Positions 35,698 to 47,510 of a stretch of 64,000 bases of DNA are shown here, in pieces. The position numbers were made by a program, and so were the translations under genes. This DNA comes from Erpobdella octoculata (Eukaryota; Annelida; Clitellata; Hirudinida; Erpobdellidae): contig OZ022247.1 in NCBI GenBank assembly GCA_963978895.1, positions 9,807,456 through 9,871,455 of the forward strand, given 5' to 3'. Position 1 is the first letter of the stretch, and each line of letters starts with the position of its first letter. The notes under the pieces are model-generated. The model had not been told where the DNA came from. It did no database searches and saw only the letters and a list, made by a program, of their open reading frames with translations.

Positions 35698-37599
35698 TAG
35701 CGGGGTACCCGGCGTTGAGCGGGGTTTTTATAATGCGTCTCTTTTGCTCCCGTTTCCTTCCCCGCTTGATCTTCCGTTCCCGCTCTCTTCGCTTTTCCGC
35801 TCCCGTCGCTTTTCCGCTCCCGTCGCTTTCCCGCTCTCGGTTTATTTATAATAAAATATAATAGATATATATAAAATGTAATAGATATATAAAATATAAT
35901 ATTTACATATAAAATATAAATCGTGGACAAACAGAAAGACAAGAAAGCAAGTTAAGAAAAACGTGGTCAAATAGTAGTTAATTTATGCAATATGTAAGCA
36001 GCTCAGCATAACTAACCTTGTAAACAATATAGGTTGGTCCATAAAACTCTTCGTACATTAGGTTCTTTTGCATGGCATTTGCAAAATCATTATAAATGTA
36101 TTCAATCACTTCACTGGCTTCCTGTTATAAAAAGAAAACAATCTCCATATTTATTCTACAACTCAGTACATGCAAACCTCCTGCTATCAATTATCACTTT
36201 CAAAACTCTTACCTTGTGTTTAACTAAATTAGTGATGTCTTTTCTTAAAATATCCATTATTGCTGTTTTTTGTTCTTTGGTCCTTAAAAGATGTCATTGA
36301 AAATTTTAATGAACCACAATAAGGTTAAGGTAAACTTATCTATAATTACATATCATGCTTAATAATCAAAAATTTACAAAAATCAATTTTAATGTATTGC
36401 TAGTACTAACCCATATTTCAAAAATTTCATGACAACAAATTTGGCAAACTTAGATTTCACCATCTCGTTGATTATACCTGAAAATCAATTAAGCTATGAG
36501 GAAACAAAAGATTCAAATCATTTTTTTTTCTTTTAAAAAAAGTAACAAAGCACGCTAATGATACCAATAAAAGACTAGAAATTATTTATTATTTTAATGA
36601 AAACTAACAAATTGTGGAAAATAATTTCATTAATGTATAACACAACTACAATTTTTTGCTCAATCTAAAAGCGTTTGCATTTACTTATAGAAATGAGAAA
36701 TCAAGATAAAATGGTCTTTTAATAAAATATCTTATAATAGCTAAGTTGCCCAGCATTGCCAAGCGTTTTTACGTTTTTCTTTCTTGAGACTGAGACCCAT
36801 TGACACTTAAAAATCTAACTTACCATCATCCAATAGAGCTAAAATATGGTGTGTTTAATTGTCACCAATGACAATTCATTTTATTAAATTTTCAGATCGA
36901 CTGGACACAATTAAAATGATAAAATAAAATTAACTAATACTAAAAAAGTACAAATTTTTTTCTGAGAAATAAACCATCAGTTTATTCAATAAAAGCAATA
37001 TTTAATTGTTCAAATTAAAAATTTATAAAAATTTTTTTAGGTGACCCGTCAAGTGAGCCTAAGACAAAAGGGCCCCGATAACAATTGAGTAATTTGTTAA
37101 TATATTTTTATTTTTAGTTATACATAAAACTCCAATTTACTCGGCTAAAAACTGCCCCTGAAACACATTTATTAAACCAACCTTTAATTTCTTCAAACAC
37201 TGAAGACTTGTGTTCTGGCAATCCAGTCTTAATAAATGTTTGAATAACTCTCGAAGTGTCGTGAGCATAGACAAGAGATGCAGCTTTTCCAGTAATAAGA
37301 TTGAACAAACTCAAGCTCACAGTTGACCTCTTTGTTTTATCTAATTCTGCTCTGAAAAACATTAAAGACGTGAACGACAACATATAAACTCTGTCTCTTT
37401 GAAAAAACCTATAGCAAAACACGAAATGCTTAAGAAATCTCATAATGTCATAATACAACAACTTTTCTTACTTTCTCAGATCTTCCCATAACTGTTTTGC
37501 TTGGACACCTGTCTCGTATGATGAATTTTTTCTCATTTTTCTTATTTTCTTGCGATCGTTAAAATCCGATACATCTAATTTTCGCTTTTTTGTTTCCAT
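30967..37599 (-). CDS. PUM3: PUM3 (Puf-A) Pumilio-repeat nucleolar protein, 14 exons
   Basis: Minus-strand exons: 37599-37472, 37351-37182, 36477-36411, 36282-36213, 36121-36017, 34424-34321, 34172-34097, 34030-33932, 32912-32778, 32695-32553, 32444-32299, 32157-31996, 31792-31702, 31087-30967. All junctions are GT-AG and every phase agrees; 538 residues (human PUM3 has 648; the basic N-terminal extension is shorter). The family binds RNA/DNA through an L-shaped set of Puf-like repeats and works in the nucleolus in rRNA processing. Diagnostic blocks: AKQLWEDLR; VYAHDTSRVIQTFIKTG; MVKSKFAKFVVMKFLKYGTK; EYIYNDFANAMQKNLMYEEF then YGPTY; IHTKNGAKVAMKCLWNATAK; EDGHLVMLAIFDCVDDTKLV; DKYGLKVLLYLLSPRN; NIKSWIHCNKGCF; LDTNGAKILLKKL at the end. 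The start Met (METKKRKL) begins the basic N-terminus. Confidence 0.95.
31430..31625 (+). mobile_element. Decayed Helitron-like element, copy 5, in PUM3 intron 13
   Basis: Purine-rich units such as GAGAGCAAGCGGGAAAGAGAG end in AAAAACCTCTAG followed by T. The CCCGGG hairpin seen in other copies is gone. Confidence 0.5.
33060..33580 (+). pseudogene. hAT transposase C-terminal relic in PUM3 intron 8
   Basis: The plus strand keeps fragments of a dimerisation region: SLYELTFSDMNFNKNRMR, then a HLHDLIKTRLLQSTSQFH-like stretch (33430-33560). The upstream part (33060-33400) is too damaged to frame. It is antisense to PUM3. Confidence 0.55.
35091..35652. repeat. Inverted-repeat element with about 93-bp arms in PUM3 intron 5
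   Basis: 35091-35184 and 35560-35652 are inverted copies (TTGTGGACATTCGTTCAACA and AACAAGCCATA common to both), enclosing about 375 bp of AT-rich DNA. It looks like a foldback or TIR element and encodes nothing. Helitron-like copy 6 lies just beyond the right arm. Confidence 0.8.
35697..35850 (-). mobile_element. Helitron-like element, copy 6, in PUM3 intron 5
   Basis: CTAGCGGGGTACCCGGCGTT at 35697 is the inverted 3' end. It directly follows a TA run (35667-35696) and is followed by GC-rich TTCCGCTCCCG units. The hairpin is altered (GTTGAGCGGGG). Confidence 0.6.
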
Positions 37600-38835
37600 C
37601 TTATAAGCGAATAAATTTTCAAATCAAATGAGCTCGCGGAAACTCAACACGCTGCGATACAAAATATCGCTAACAAGCAAGAAAACAAAGATTAGTCGAA
37701 TCAAACATAAAACTGCTCAGCAACTTTTTATTTTAAGTTCAAAAAGCAAAAATTTTAGTTAAAATTATAAATAAAAACAGTTTTTAAAACTATTTTTATT
37801 TACTTAAAAAAAGTGAAATGGTATGGGTAAGCTTGTAGAGCGCATGATATCGTGAGATATAGTTATATATCTATATCTATGGTAGAGCGTTTGACAAGGA
37901 TCGCGATTCGGTTCGATCGATTCATTGAACACCAAAAGTTAGTAAATAACTCTGTTCACCGTATAAATTGCAAAAAATCAGTGGTGGTAGGTTAACCTAG
38001 TTAGTAGTGGTTGAGTGGCTCTGAAATTTATGTGTCACGGTTCGACTTACACAGAATTCTGAGAACAGCAGGCGCCATGCGTTTGCACAAAATAAGTATG
38101 CGTTGTAAATCTCCACTTGACCTACATTTTTTCAGAGGCGTCGGTAGAGGGCAGGGGAAACACGTTTCGCGGCCACCATTTAGAAGGGGCGCAAAGATTT
38201 TTGGAAAAAGTACCTAGGACTACCTCCCCACAGTTATCAGCTATTGTTGAAGATAAAAGTGCACGATGTTTTGGAAAACTTTTGGGGAAACTACCTGCGA
38301 CTCCACCCCCGGTCATTAGCTATTTTTAGAGGAAACGTTTACAAATGGGAATTTCTAGAAGCACATTTGTTAAAGTTTGTTTCCGAGTGCCAAAATCCCT
38401 AGCACAAGAGCAGGCGCGGCACTGGGCGGGAGGGTCCAGGGGTCCGGACCCCCCAGCTCCGACAAGTGCCACCCGTGGGATTTTTGCAAATACGAGGACT
38501 TTTTTTTACTAGGTGGGGGTAACTGAATCTCATTGGGTTAATCAGTGTAGGTATAAAAACATTGCTCACGTGTTTAAGGCTGAAGTGTAGAAAACTAACT
38601 GAAAAATATCCACGAAGAGAATAAGAAAAAAAGTAAAGCGGTTTTAAAGAATTTACAAAACAACACTATCCTCAACAAGATGGTCAGCTAGATGTGTAAA
38701 ATTGAGAATAGTTCACAGGTGCCTTCCAGTCATCATTAGTTTACTCAACCTTAAAATGAGGTAGACTTTGGGTTTACTGTCAGCAATGAAAACTTTAAAA
38801 TTTGTGTTTGGACCGCATTTTAAGGCAGTTATTTA
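37600..38835. other. PUM3 upstream region and repeat debris
   Basis: 37600-38000 should hold the PUM3 promoter; I see no clear TATA box. 38138-38335 shares 'CACCCCCGGTCATTAGCTAT'-like segments with 9.9 and 14.65 kb, marking another repeat copy. A GC-rich stretch lies at 38405-38470. The small frames at 38.0-38.3 kb are not supported. Confidence 0.4.
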
Positions 38836-38839
38836 TTTT

Positions 38840-39668
38840 ATCTAATGCTGTGTCCGAGACACTTCAATGCAAGTATGCAAGCCATTGCTATTGACTTGAC
38901 TGCTGCCAATGCTGTTGAAACTTTGGTGGAAGCTGTTAAACGCATGAAAACAGCTGAGGATTTTGAGACTTGATGATGTTTCAAAGACTTTCGAAAAGCT
39001 AGAAATATCGCTTTTGGGTGGCCGTGATATAAGAAAAATATCGAAACCATCAGCATTGCAAGATTTTGCAAATGATTTAGTTTTTTCTAATAAATCATCG
39101 TATGTACTTATTTACAGTTTGCCAAAAGATATTTAAAACGAAATAAAAATAAATTGTTTTATTCCCCTATTGGACCCATTTCTTTCATCTCTGAAATCAT
39201 GGTTCAACTCTGAATTACAGCAGTGTTTAAGTTTATTTCTTCTGTAGTGCAATTTAATGAAAATTTTGAAATTGCTGTTAGAGAGATGTTTCCGTAGCTC
39301 AACTGGATGCAGATATCTGTGTGGCAGAGGACCAATTGATAATGCCGAATAAGGCAAACTACAAGGAGGCGGCTAAAACTGCTACCTTGCATAACCTTCA
39401 GAACCTAGTAACTAAAATAGGGAAACTGAAATACAATTTATTTTACAAACTTTTTCATGTTTTCATATTCGTCTTAACTTCACTGGTAACATTAGCCTCA
39501 AGTGAACGAGCTCACGGTAAAGCTGATTTGATCAAATTCGCAGTTAAAGCTTCTATTGGGTCAATGTGGTCTGACAGATTAGAAGACTCGATGTTAATTT
39601 TTACTGAAAAATCAAATCTTGATTCTGCACAAATGTTAACAGTTGTTGAACAATGTCTTTCCATCTAA
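38840..39668 (+). pseudogene. hAT transposase relic, C-terminal half
   Basis: The clearest frame (39321-39668) ends with a weakened HAT dimerisation motif: VTLASSERAHGKADLIKF followed by SMWSDRLEDSMLI. Upstream frames (38870-39300) keep VETLVEAVKRMKTAEDF and similar pieces interrupted by stops. Related to P52rIPK/ZMYM1-type transposases by order of motifs. Confidence 0.6.
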
Positions 39669-41060
39669 CGGACACTGCCACTGTAATTAATAAGCCCATG
39701 TGTTTTTGCTGCATAGAGTTTAACTATATTATAGTAGTTATTCTTAAATATTCTGTAAAGTTTGATAATGATTTTATGTTTTTTGATGATAATTAACTGT
39801 TTTATTTCTGAGTTTACAGTGTAAGTAGTAAGTACTTTAGTGATGATTATTGAATAATAATTTTATTAGCTTTGCTTATGTTTTCTGAGTTCTTATTTTG
39901 TGTTAATTGAATATATTTTAATTTTTTGTTAAAACTAGTAATTGCAAAAATGCATAAATATCCACGTATTGTATACATAAATGAAAACAATTCTTAGAGG
40001 GTGAGACGGGGGCCTGCGATGCAGGCGCCCCATTAAATCCGGCACGGCTCGCTGCTTATTATAGCAGCCCATTTTATTGGAAAATTTACCTGGTAAATTC
40101 GTTTTTCCGAGAGTCATCTAATAAATCAGCACACCCGGGCTTCGTAGGAGGCACTTTATAAATATTCATATTGAGTGATTGAAACGCCAAACGTTTTTGT
40201 AAGAGGTGGAAGATGATATGTCCACTGTGAGGCACGAAGCCTGAGGGGAACGGATAAATGCTCTTCAAGCTTCGACACTTTTTTTTAGCTGATCAAGAAG
40301 TTTTCTAGGTTATATGTTACGATTTTCCGCAGGCACGTAATTTTACCATTTTTAAGGGGGACTAGTTATGTAGTCTATATTACTATATATGAACAAGCGG
40401 TAGAAAAATAGTTTTTATTGTTTTTAACGTAAGTTATTTGGATGAATTTGTTCAAACAATAATCTAAAAATACAATTGGTTTATAAAAAACATAAACAAC
40501 TTTAAAAAAAAAATCTTTTTAGAACCAATAAAATCATCAATAGCTACATCTACAAGGTTGGTTGTAACCAGCGATGGGGCTTAGAGGCCCAGGCTCCCAG
40601 TTTTAATCAAGCTCTTTCCCTACTTTCGATCAAAGCCCCCAGTTCACTCAGGTCCTCGTTTTTTGTGTTGCCGTCACAGCAACTGTCCAGTTCCCTTAGC
40701 CCAATTTCTAACGACTTACAAAAATACGTCTATCCTTATAGAATGGCACATAGAAGTTAATGCTGAGGTTCTGACATTAACTGGTATAACTGGTATTTGA
40801 TCAAGTGGGATGAAACCCAAGATCATTGCAATGCTGAAAATATATGTCGATTGTTATTTGCTACGTGCGCAATGAAAAGACAATAGGTCTCACATGATCT
40901 CAATGATTAAAGTGAGTGAGATAAATGCCAAAAGTCTGGTACGTTTGTCGCTGAAAGAGTCTCAGGCTCGCAGCAAGTGAAGTTAAGTGAACCACTTGTA
41001 TTTTGAATCAGTGTTATGACGAAGCCAGTGTGCTGAGTGACGGAAAGGGAGGCATCTATA
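39669..41060. other. Intergenic / decayed repeat DNA
   Basis: No gene seen. A GC-rich patch at 40005-40055 (CCTGCGATGCAGGCGCCCC) looks like a transposon terminus, but I could not find its partner. Confidence 0.35.
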
Positions 41061-41660
41061 AAATATTGTGAGGCACTTTGGGTCACATAATTACGTACTT
41101 CACTGCTACAATCACCAGCTTTATTTTGTGGGTAGACACGCTATGAAAATCAGAGGTCAAGGAAAAGAATTTTTCAGTTTATCAAAACAATTGTACGATT
41201 TTTTGGCAGACATTTTGTGGAAAACTCATGGAGGCAACACAATCAAGCGGTTACATGCACAAAGATACACGACCACTAACAATCGACAATGGTTGTCAAG
41301 AACAACCGTGATGGCATTTTGCAGACCATCGAAGTTGTGGTCAACTCGGACAAAGCTCCGGACGATCTGATTTCCAATTCCATGGTGATTATCATTGCCT
41401 TGCGGTCGGCAGAGGCATTTGATTGAGTGGCAGATGCTGCAGCAGCTGACTTTCGTAAAATAAGTAATGCCGCTAAAGCGCAAACGATTACAGAGCACCT
41501 GGCTGACCGGCTCAGCATAAAAAGTCATTTTATTGGTCTTAAAGTAAATTTTCGTGAGCTCATGATGCGTTGAAATGGACCACCTGTGTGTTTGCTTCGA
41601 GCTGTTGACCTTTTGTTCTATTATTGCAAAATTTTCTTGTTGAGAAATGCCTGAAACCAC
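41061..41660 (+). pseudogene. hAT transposase relic, central part
   Basis: The fragments FLADILWKTHGGNTIKRL and, in another frame, MVVKNNRDGILQTIEVVVNS then DKAPDDLISNSMVIIIALRS match the region of hAT transposases between the catalytic core and the dimerisation domain. Frames change at least twice. Confidence 0.55.
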
Positions 41661-42415
41661 TCAGCCAACTCTTTTGTCATGGCCTGGCCCGAATGAGCTT
41701 GAAGGCGAATCGTATTTTGCGATGCAGCTGTGCCGTAACCAACTCCCAACTCCAGCCAAATTGTTTGTTGGAAGATGCAAAAAGCGGCAACTTGTGGTGT
41801 TACAACAAGATTTCAGTATCTTTTGAGGCGATCTGGTGTTTCTATTTTCCTTTTTACTGTCAGCTGCTACTTGTATACGACAATAAAACTACTATCTCAT
41901 TTGATTATGTCCATCCACTTCCCTCTTCTCTTTTGTGGTAAGCTCTATGTCAACAGCTGCTATCCTTTCTTGCCTACTTTTTTCCATAACAAAAATTCTG
42001 CAATCATTAAGATTGCAAGTGAACTCAAACTGGTCACTAATGATTTTCTGATATTTAAAACTTTGATATGTTTTAATTCATTTCTCTCATTGAAATGCTT
42101 ACATTTTTGTATTAACAGCATCTTATTTTTAAACAAGTGTGTAGTTTCAACTAATTTTTTTTTACTTTTATTTTCATCAATACAATTCAAACTAAAATAG
42201 TAAAATCACACCAAACCACAACCTGTTAAGTAATAAATCTCATAACAAACTCTGTTCAAAAATTCAACAAACTACAACATTCAATTAAAAACAGTAAAAC
42301 ATTAACATATGTAAGTATGTTAATGTTATGGTCCAGTATCAGTCAACAATTACAAAACAGTTTTTGAATCAGCAGGTGATGACATGAGACTGCTTGTACG
42401 TCTTCCACATTATAT
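41661..42415. other. Intergenic, nothing recognised
   Basis: AT-rich, with two overlapping open frames of about 100-140 codons that lack any familiar motif; probably chance. Confidence 0.35.
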
Positions 42416-43671
42416 TCATTTTCCGTGGTCACCAGGTGGAGCTTTCGGTCGTGAGACTTCACTGTTGAATAAATTTAAATGAATTGAAAATAGACTATTA
42501 GAAGTAACAAGTAGCCCGTAAAAACAAATTTTTTTTTACAAATTTTTTATATTTCAAGATTCGCTAGCTTTTCAATTATTGCAAGTTTTTTTTAAAGCGA
42601 CATTTTTGAAAGTCAGGCATTTATTTAATTGTATTTTATTTGTTTTTTTAAAACATAGATAATTATTATTTTTAATTAAAAATAGAATAGTGACATTATA
42701 TTTTAAATTTCAGCTTAATTGGATGACGGGAAGTTAGTTAATTTTCAATTACAAGATTTGCAAACATTCAAGCAAGCAGACAAGCAATCAAGACCAGCGG
42801 TGAAGTTAATATAAGGAATTTAAAAAGAAAACACAGTTTTTTGTACAAATCTTTAATAAGCAATCTATGAAAACGACTATTTAACTTATTGATTTTTTAT
42901 GTCTTCATATAGTAGTAGAGACGTATAAAAAAATTACATCGGTTGCAAGGTTTCTTCAAACCAACGACGTGATGATCACGAGTTTGACGTTTTCATTGAT
43001 ATTTATTTCTAGTAATGTCTAGTATATATCAATGGACGTGTTAATCAATCGAAGTGAAAGTGAAACGTGCATCGTTCAGTTATTGGTCAGTTATTTAACC
43101 GGATGTTTATAATATAGGTTTCGAAAGATTTTAATTTGTTTAAATATATGATATATCACTAGTTGTAAACTCTTTTTTATAAATAATTTTTCAACTTTTA
43201 CAATTTAATACATATGAGTATCAAGTTTCAACTTTTACAATTTAATACATATGATTATCAAGTTTCAACTTTTAAAATTTAATACATATGATTATCAAGT
43301 TTCAACTTTTACAATTTAATACATATGATTATCAAGTTTCAACTTTTACAATTTAATACATATGATTATCAAGTTTCAACTTTTACAATTTAATACATAT
43401 GATTATCAAGTTTCAACTTTTAAAATTTAATACATATGATTATCAAGTTTCAACTTTTAAAATTTAATACATATGATTATCAAGTTTCAACTCGACTGGA
43501 TGAAGAAAATAAGATTAATTATTCCTCACTGTGACAAAAAAACCCACGATTATGAAGTTAATATGAAGGATTTAAAAATTATTTTTTTAAAATACGAGAT
43601 ATTATTTAATAAAACACAATAATTACAAACCAGTCGTCGTCATCCCCACTTGGCCAGCACATATCTTTCAT
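42416..43671 (-). CDS. Microprotein gene A (28 residues, Cys/Asp N-terminus, PPGDxG tail)
   Basis: Two exons: 43671-43631 (MKDMCWPSGDDDD plus two bases of a Cys codon) and 42461-42416 (EVSRPKAPPGDHGK, TGA). Donor TG|GTTTGT and acceptor TTCAACAG are good; the intron is phase 2. The function is unknown. There is no signal peptide or membrane segment; the Cys-containing N-terminus could be lipidated. Gene B, 3.4 kb upstream, is nearly identical (25 of 28 residues). At least six single-base differences between them are silent against two single-residue changes plus a Lys/Arg swap, which supports real coding. The 1169-bp intron is enlarged by a 37-bp tandem repeat. A TATA box (TATTTATA, 43769-43776) and TGGGTATAA motifs lie upstream. 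Confidence 0.7.
43188..43491. repeat. 37-bp tandem repeat in the intron of microprotein gene A
   Basis: About eight copies of TTTCAACTTTTACAATTTAA followed by TACATATGATTATCAAG, with only single-base differences. Sequence like its edge (AAGTTTCAGCTC...) also occurs at 42.7 and 54.1 kb. Confidence 0.92.
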
Positions 43672-43768
43672 CTTTCTCGGATTATCTACTTATCGATGTT
43701 GATCGACTAATCTTGCAAGCCTGCTATGATTTGATTTATGACAACATGAATTAATTACCTCTATTTAT

Positions 43769-43776
43769 TATTTATA
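43769..43776 (-). promoter_or_regulatory. TATA box of microprotein gene A
   Basis: TATAAATA on the minus strand, about 100 bp before the ATG. It lies within a block of about 130 bp (43760-43890) that is closely repeated upstream of gene B (47158-47290). Confidence 0.6.
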
Positions 43777-43835
43777 CACAATGTAACCATGAAGGATTGA
43801 AGGTATTTCCTTGATTTTGACACGTTTTACATCTA

Positions 43836-43881
43836 TGGGTATAATATCTAAGCCTGACTCAGAATTAACTGATGGGTATAA
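43836..43881 (+). promoter_or_regulatory. Paired TGGGTATAA motifs upstream of gene A
   Basis: TGGGTATAA occurs at 43836-43844 and 43873-43881. The same 9-mer recurs upstream of B, C and a relic at 52.6 kb, and in reverse or with one change upstream of D, F and G. Confidence 0.5.
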
Positions 43882-44002
43882 ACTAATTCTCGATGACGAA
43901 ATGTTCTTTACCGATAACAATCTATCACGCAATAAAAGTCAACAATCACATACACGATAATTACGAAACAATCATCATCATAACTAATTGCAGTGATGGT
44001 TT

Positions 44003-44173
<171 letters not shown>

Positions 44174-45000
44174 ATTAACAAATAAATGCAACTATTAATA
44201 AATCAAGGCAAGCGAGTGTCCTTGACATTACTTCAATGTGTGGGGATTTCAATAAGTTTTGCTGATTCTATTCTATTCGCTATTGATTCTATTCTATTCG
44301 CTATTGATTCTATTCAAGAGTTTTCAATAATTTTAGCTTGACGTGTTTATACTCAGTTGGGCACACGAGCTGCTTAACATTTGAAGGTTTAAAAAACCAC
44401 AAGAAATGGAAATAACATAGAACGCCATGACATTTAAACGTTTGTTAAATCAACACGATAATAATTAAAGTAAAACCTGAACAAAAAATAGATCAAATCG
44501 ATACAGATTAAAATTGATTAAATAATTGTTTTGTTTACAAATTATTAAAAAGTAAGAGCTACACAATTTCAATGTGTGAAACAAAGATCCAACAAAACGT
44601 AATTTTAAAAGCTAAAAGACCAGCTATAACAAAATTTCCGCATTAATACAATTCAATACAACTTTCATTTAACGTCATCTCCAAACAAAATTAGAGTCAT
44701 GCATAGTTTAAGACATTTTTAGTTTGATTTTTGCAAAAACAGTTGTTTTTTATTTGATATTTTATATACAACTTGTCAAAAGCGTCCTTGAGTTAGGGCG
44801 GTGACATAAAATGTGTTACTGCTCAATTTTAGTATACAATTTAGTATACAATAGAGTAACCACATAATTTCTCCAACACAGAATTGCTAGAAAAACACGT
44901 TTTTTGACAAAGAGTAGAGACAAATGTAAACATATTCTTTCATTTTTATCTTACTTTACTTTTTTGACCTCATTTTATCCGACTTGATCTTACTTTATCT

Positions 45001-46290
45001 CACCTCACCTCACCTCACCCCACCTCACCTCACCTCACCTCACCTCACCTCACCTCACCTCACCTCACCTCACCTCACCTCACCTCACCTCACCTCACCT
45101 CACCTCACCTCACCTCACCTCACCTCACCTCACCTCACCTCACCTCACCTCACCTCACCTCACCTCACCTCACCTCACCTCACCTCACCTCACCTCACCT
45201 CACCTCACCTCACCTCACCTCACCTCACCTCACCTCACCTCACCTCACCTCACCTCACCTCACCTCACCTCACCTCACCTCACCTCACCTCACCTCACCT
45301 CACCTCACCTCACCTCACCTCACCTCACCTCACCTCACCTCACCTCACCTCACCTCACCTCACCTCACCTCACCTCACCTCACCTCACCTCACCTCACCT
45401 CACCTCACCTCACCTCACCTCACCTCACCTCACCTCACCTCACCCCACCTCACCCCACCCCACCTCACCTCACCTCACCTCACCTCACCTCACCTCACCT
45501 CACCTCACCTCACCTCACCTCACCTCACCTCACCTCACCTCACCTCACCTCACCTCACCTCACCTCACCTCACCTCACCTCACCTCACCTCACCTCACCT
45601 CACCTCACCTCACCTCACCTCACCTCACCTCACCTCACCTCACCTCACCTCACCTCACCTCACCTCACCTCACCTCACCTCACCTCACCTCACCTCACCT
45701 CACCTCACCTCACCTCACCTCACCTCACCTCACCTCACCTCACCTCACCTCACCTCACCTCACCTCACCTCACCTCACCTCACCTCACCTCACCTCACCT
45801 CACCTCACCTCACCTCACCTCACCTCACCTCACCTCACCTCACCTCACCTCACCTCACCTCACCTCACCTCACCTCACCTCACCTCACCTCACCTCACCT
45901 CACCTCACCTCACCTCACCTCACCTCACCTCACCTCACCTCACCTCACCTCACCTCACCTCACCTCACCTCACCTCACCTCACCTCACCTCACCTCACCT
46001 CACCTCACCTCACCTCACCTCACCTCACCTCACCTCACCTCACCTCACCTCACCTCACCTCACCTCACCTCACCTCACCTCACCTCACCTCACCTCACCT
46101 CACCTCACCTCACCTCACCTCACCTCACCTCACCTCACCTCACCTCACCTCACCTCACCTCACCTCACCTCACCTCACCTCACCTCACCTCACCTCACCT
46201 CACCTCACCTCACCTCACCTCACCTCACCTCACCTCACCTCACCTCACCTCACCTCACCTCATCTGACCTCACCTGACCTCACCTCACCT
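45001..46290. repeat. Giant (CACCT)n pentanucleotide array, about 1.29 kb
   Basis: Roughly 257 tandem CACCT units, almost uniform. Variants are CACCC units near 45016, 45444 and 45454-45460, and decay (CATCTGACCT, CACCTGACCT) over the last 30 bp. Both flanks hold looser CTTTACTT/CTTACTTTA-like sequence, so the array probably grew from a degenerate pyrimidine-rich repeat. The 427-codon open frame (LTSPH repeats) follows from the 15-bp periodicity and is not a gene. Confidence 0.97.
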
Positions 46291-46901
46291 TATATCACAT
46301 TGTTTTACATTGTCCCGCCTTGCCCCTATCATGGCGATTGCTGGTTTCAGAAATGTAAATTTCTCGAAACCTTTTCATAAGAATGACAGACAACAGGCTG
46401 TAGTTTTAACCAAAAGTTTTACACTTTTATTATCATTTAAACTAACAGTATTAAATATTTAAAAATCATTAAAACACTTATTAAACCTCATTAGTTTCAA
46501 AAACATTCAAGTAAAACAAATCTAACAATCAGAATAGTACATATCAGGATAAACATTGCGTTGAGTTTTAAGTTTTTGCATGACAGCTGCAAAGTCACAT
46601 CACGTCATCATATAAGTGTGCCGTAAATTTACAATGCGTGTTTATTTTTTAAATGCTAAACAAATGACGGCTAATTTCATATCAGGCAGCATCAGATGGA
46701 CGTTTGAATATGAACAGTCATATGTGCTCACAAATTTTGAAAATTACATTTTTTAATTCCTAAATGGCAAACAAAACTAAAACATCCATAGTATGTCAAT
46801 GATATAGTATCAGAGTATCAGTCAAAAATCACAAAATAGTTTCTGATTCAACATAGGATGATAAAATGTTGACATGAGACAGCCTGTTTTCTATATTTCA
46901 T

Positions 46902-47087
46902 TCAACGCCCGTAGTCACCAGGTGGAGCTTTCGGTCGGGAAACTTCACTGTAAAATAAATAAATAAAATAAAAAAAAATAAAAAAAAATATAATAATGTA
47001 AATTGTAAGAAAAATAGTAATATTTATCTAAAAAAAATATTATTACCAGTCGTCGTCATCTCCACAAGGCCAACACATATCTTTCAT
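46902..47087 (-). CDS. Microprotein gene B (28 residues)
   Basis: Exons 47087-47047 (MKDMCWPCGDDDD plus TG) and 46947-46902 (T completing Cys, then EVSRPKAPPGDYGR, TGA). The intron is only 99 bp, phase 2, with GTAATA donor and TTTTACAG acceptor. Closest paralogue of gene A; exon lengths are identical (41 and 46 bp). TATA box TATAAATA at 47162-47169 on the minus strand. Three TGGGTATAA motifs lie 140-225 bp upstream of the ATG. No known family recognised. The N-terminal Cys-rich segment and the acidic run suggest a small membrane-associated or metal-binding peptide, but that is inference. Confidence 0.72.
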
Positions 47088-47161
47088 TTTTATTCAAATT
47101 AGATACTTTTCAATTAATTGCAAACCTGCTTTGATTTCTAACAGCATGAAATTAGTACCCC

Positions 47162-47169
47162 TATTTATA
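47162..47169 (-). promoter_or_regulatory. TATA box of microprotein gene B
   Basis: TATAAATA on the minus strand, about 80 bp before the ATG, within the promoter block shared with gene A. Confidence 0.6.
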
Positions 47170-47228
47170 CACAATGTAACCATGAAGGATTAAAGGTATT
47201 TCCTTGATTTTGAAACGTGTTACATCTA

Positions 47229-47310
47229 TGGGTATAAGGGTTGAATCAGAATTACATGATGGGTATAAACAACTTCTTCATGACGATATCGTTTTACATG
47301 ATGGGTATAA
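47229..47310 (+). promoter_or_regulatory. Three TGGGTATAA motifs upstream of gene B
   Basis: At 47229-47237, 47260-47268 and 47302-47310. The last two sit in a 42-bp tandem unit (ACATGATGGGTATAAAC ... CTTCTT). Confidence 0.5.
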
Positions 47311-47510
47311 ACTACTTCTTGATGAAGATAACCTTTTAAAAGTTATTATCCCTAACGCATTAATAATCCAATCACTTCACCTTAACTTACTTAACTTAGC
47401 TTTACCTTATTTCACAATACCTTACAGTAGCGGCACCTACTTTTTGGACACGAACACTTTCTCGATTTATAATAGAAAGACAACTTATGTTATAATGTAA
47501 TCTAGAAGAA

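Noticed and set aside
41624..42200. Overlapping frames of 105 and 141 codons
   Set aside because: No motif, low-complexity hydrophobic composition, and no splice or promoter context.
44984..46267. 427-codon open frame rich in LTSPH
   Set aside because: It is the direct reading of the (CACCT)n array; period 15 bp keeps every frame open. No other coding sign.
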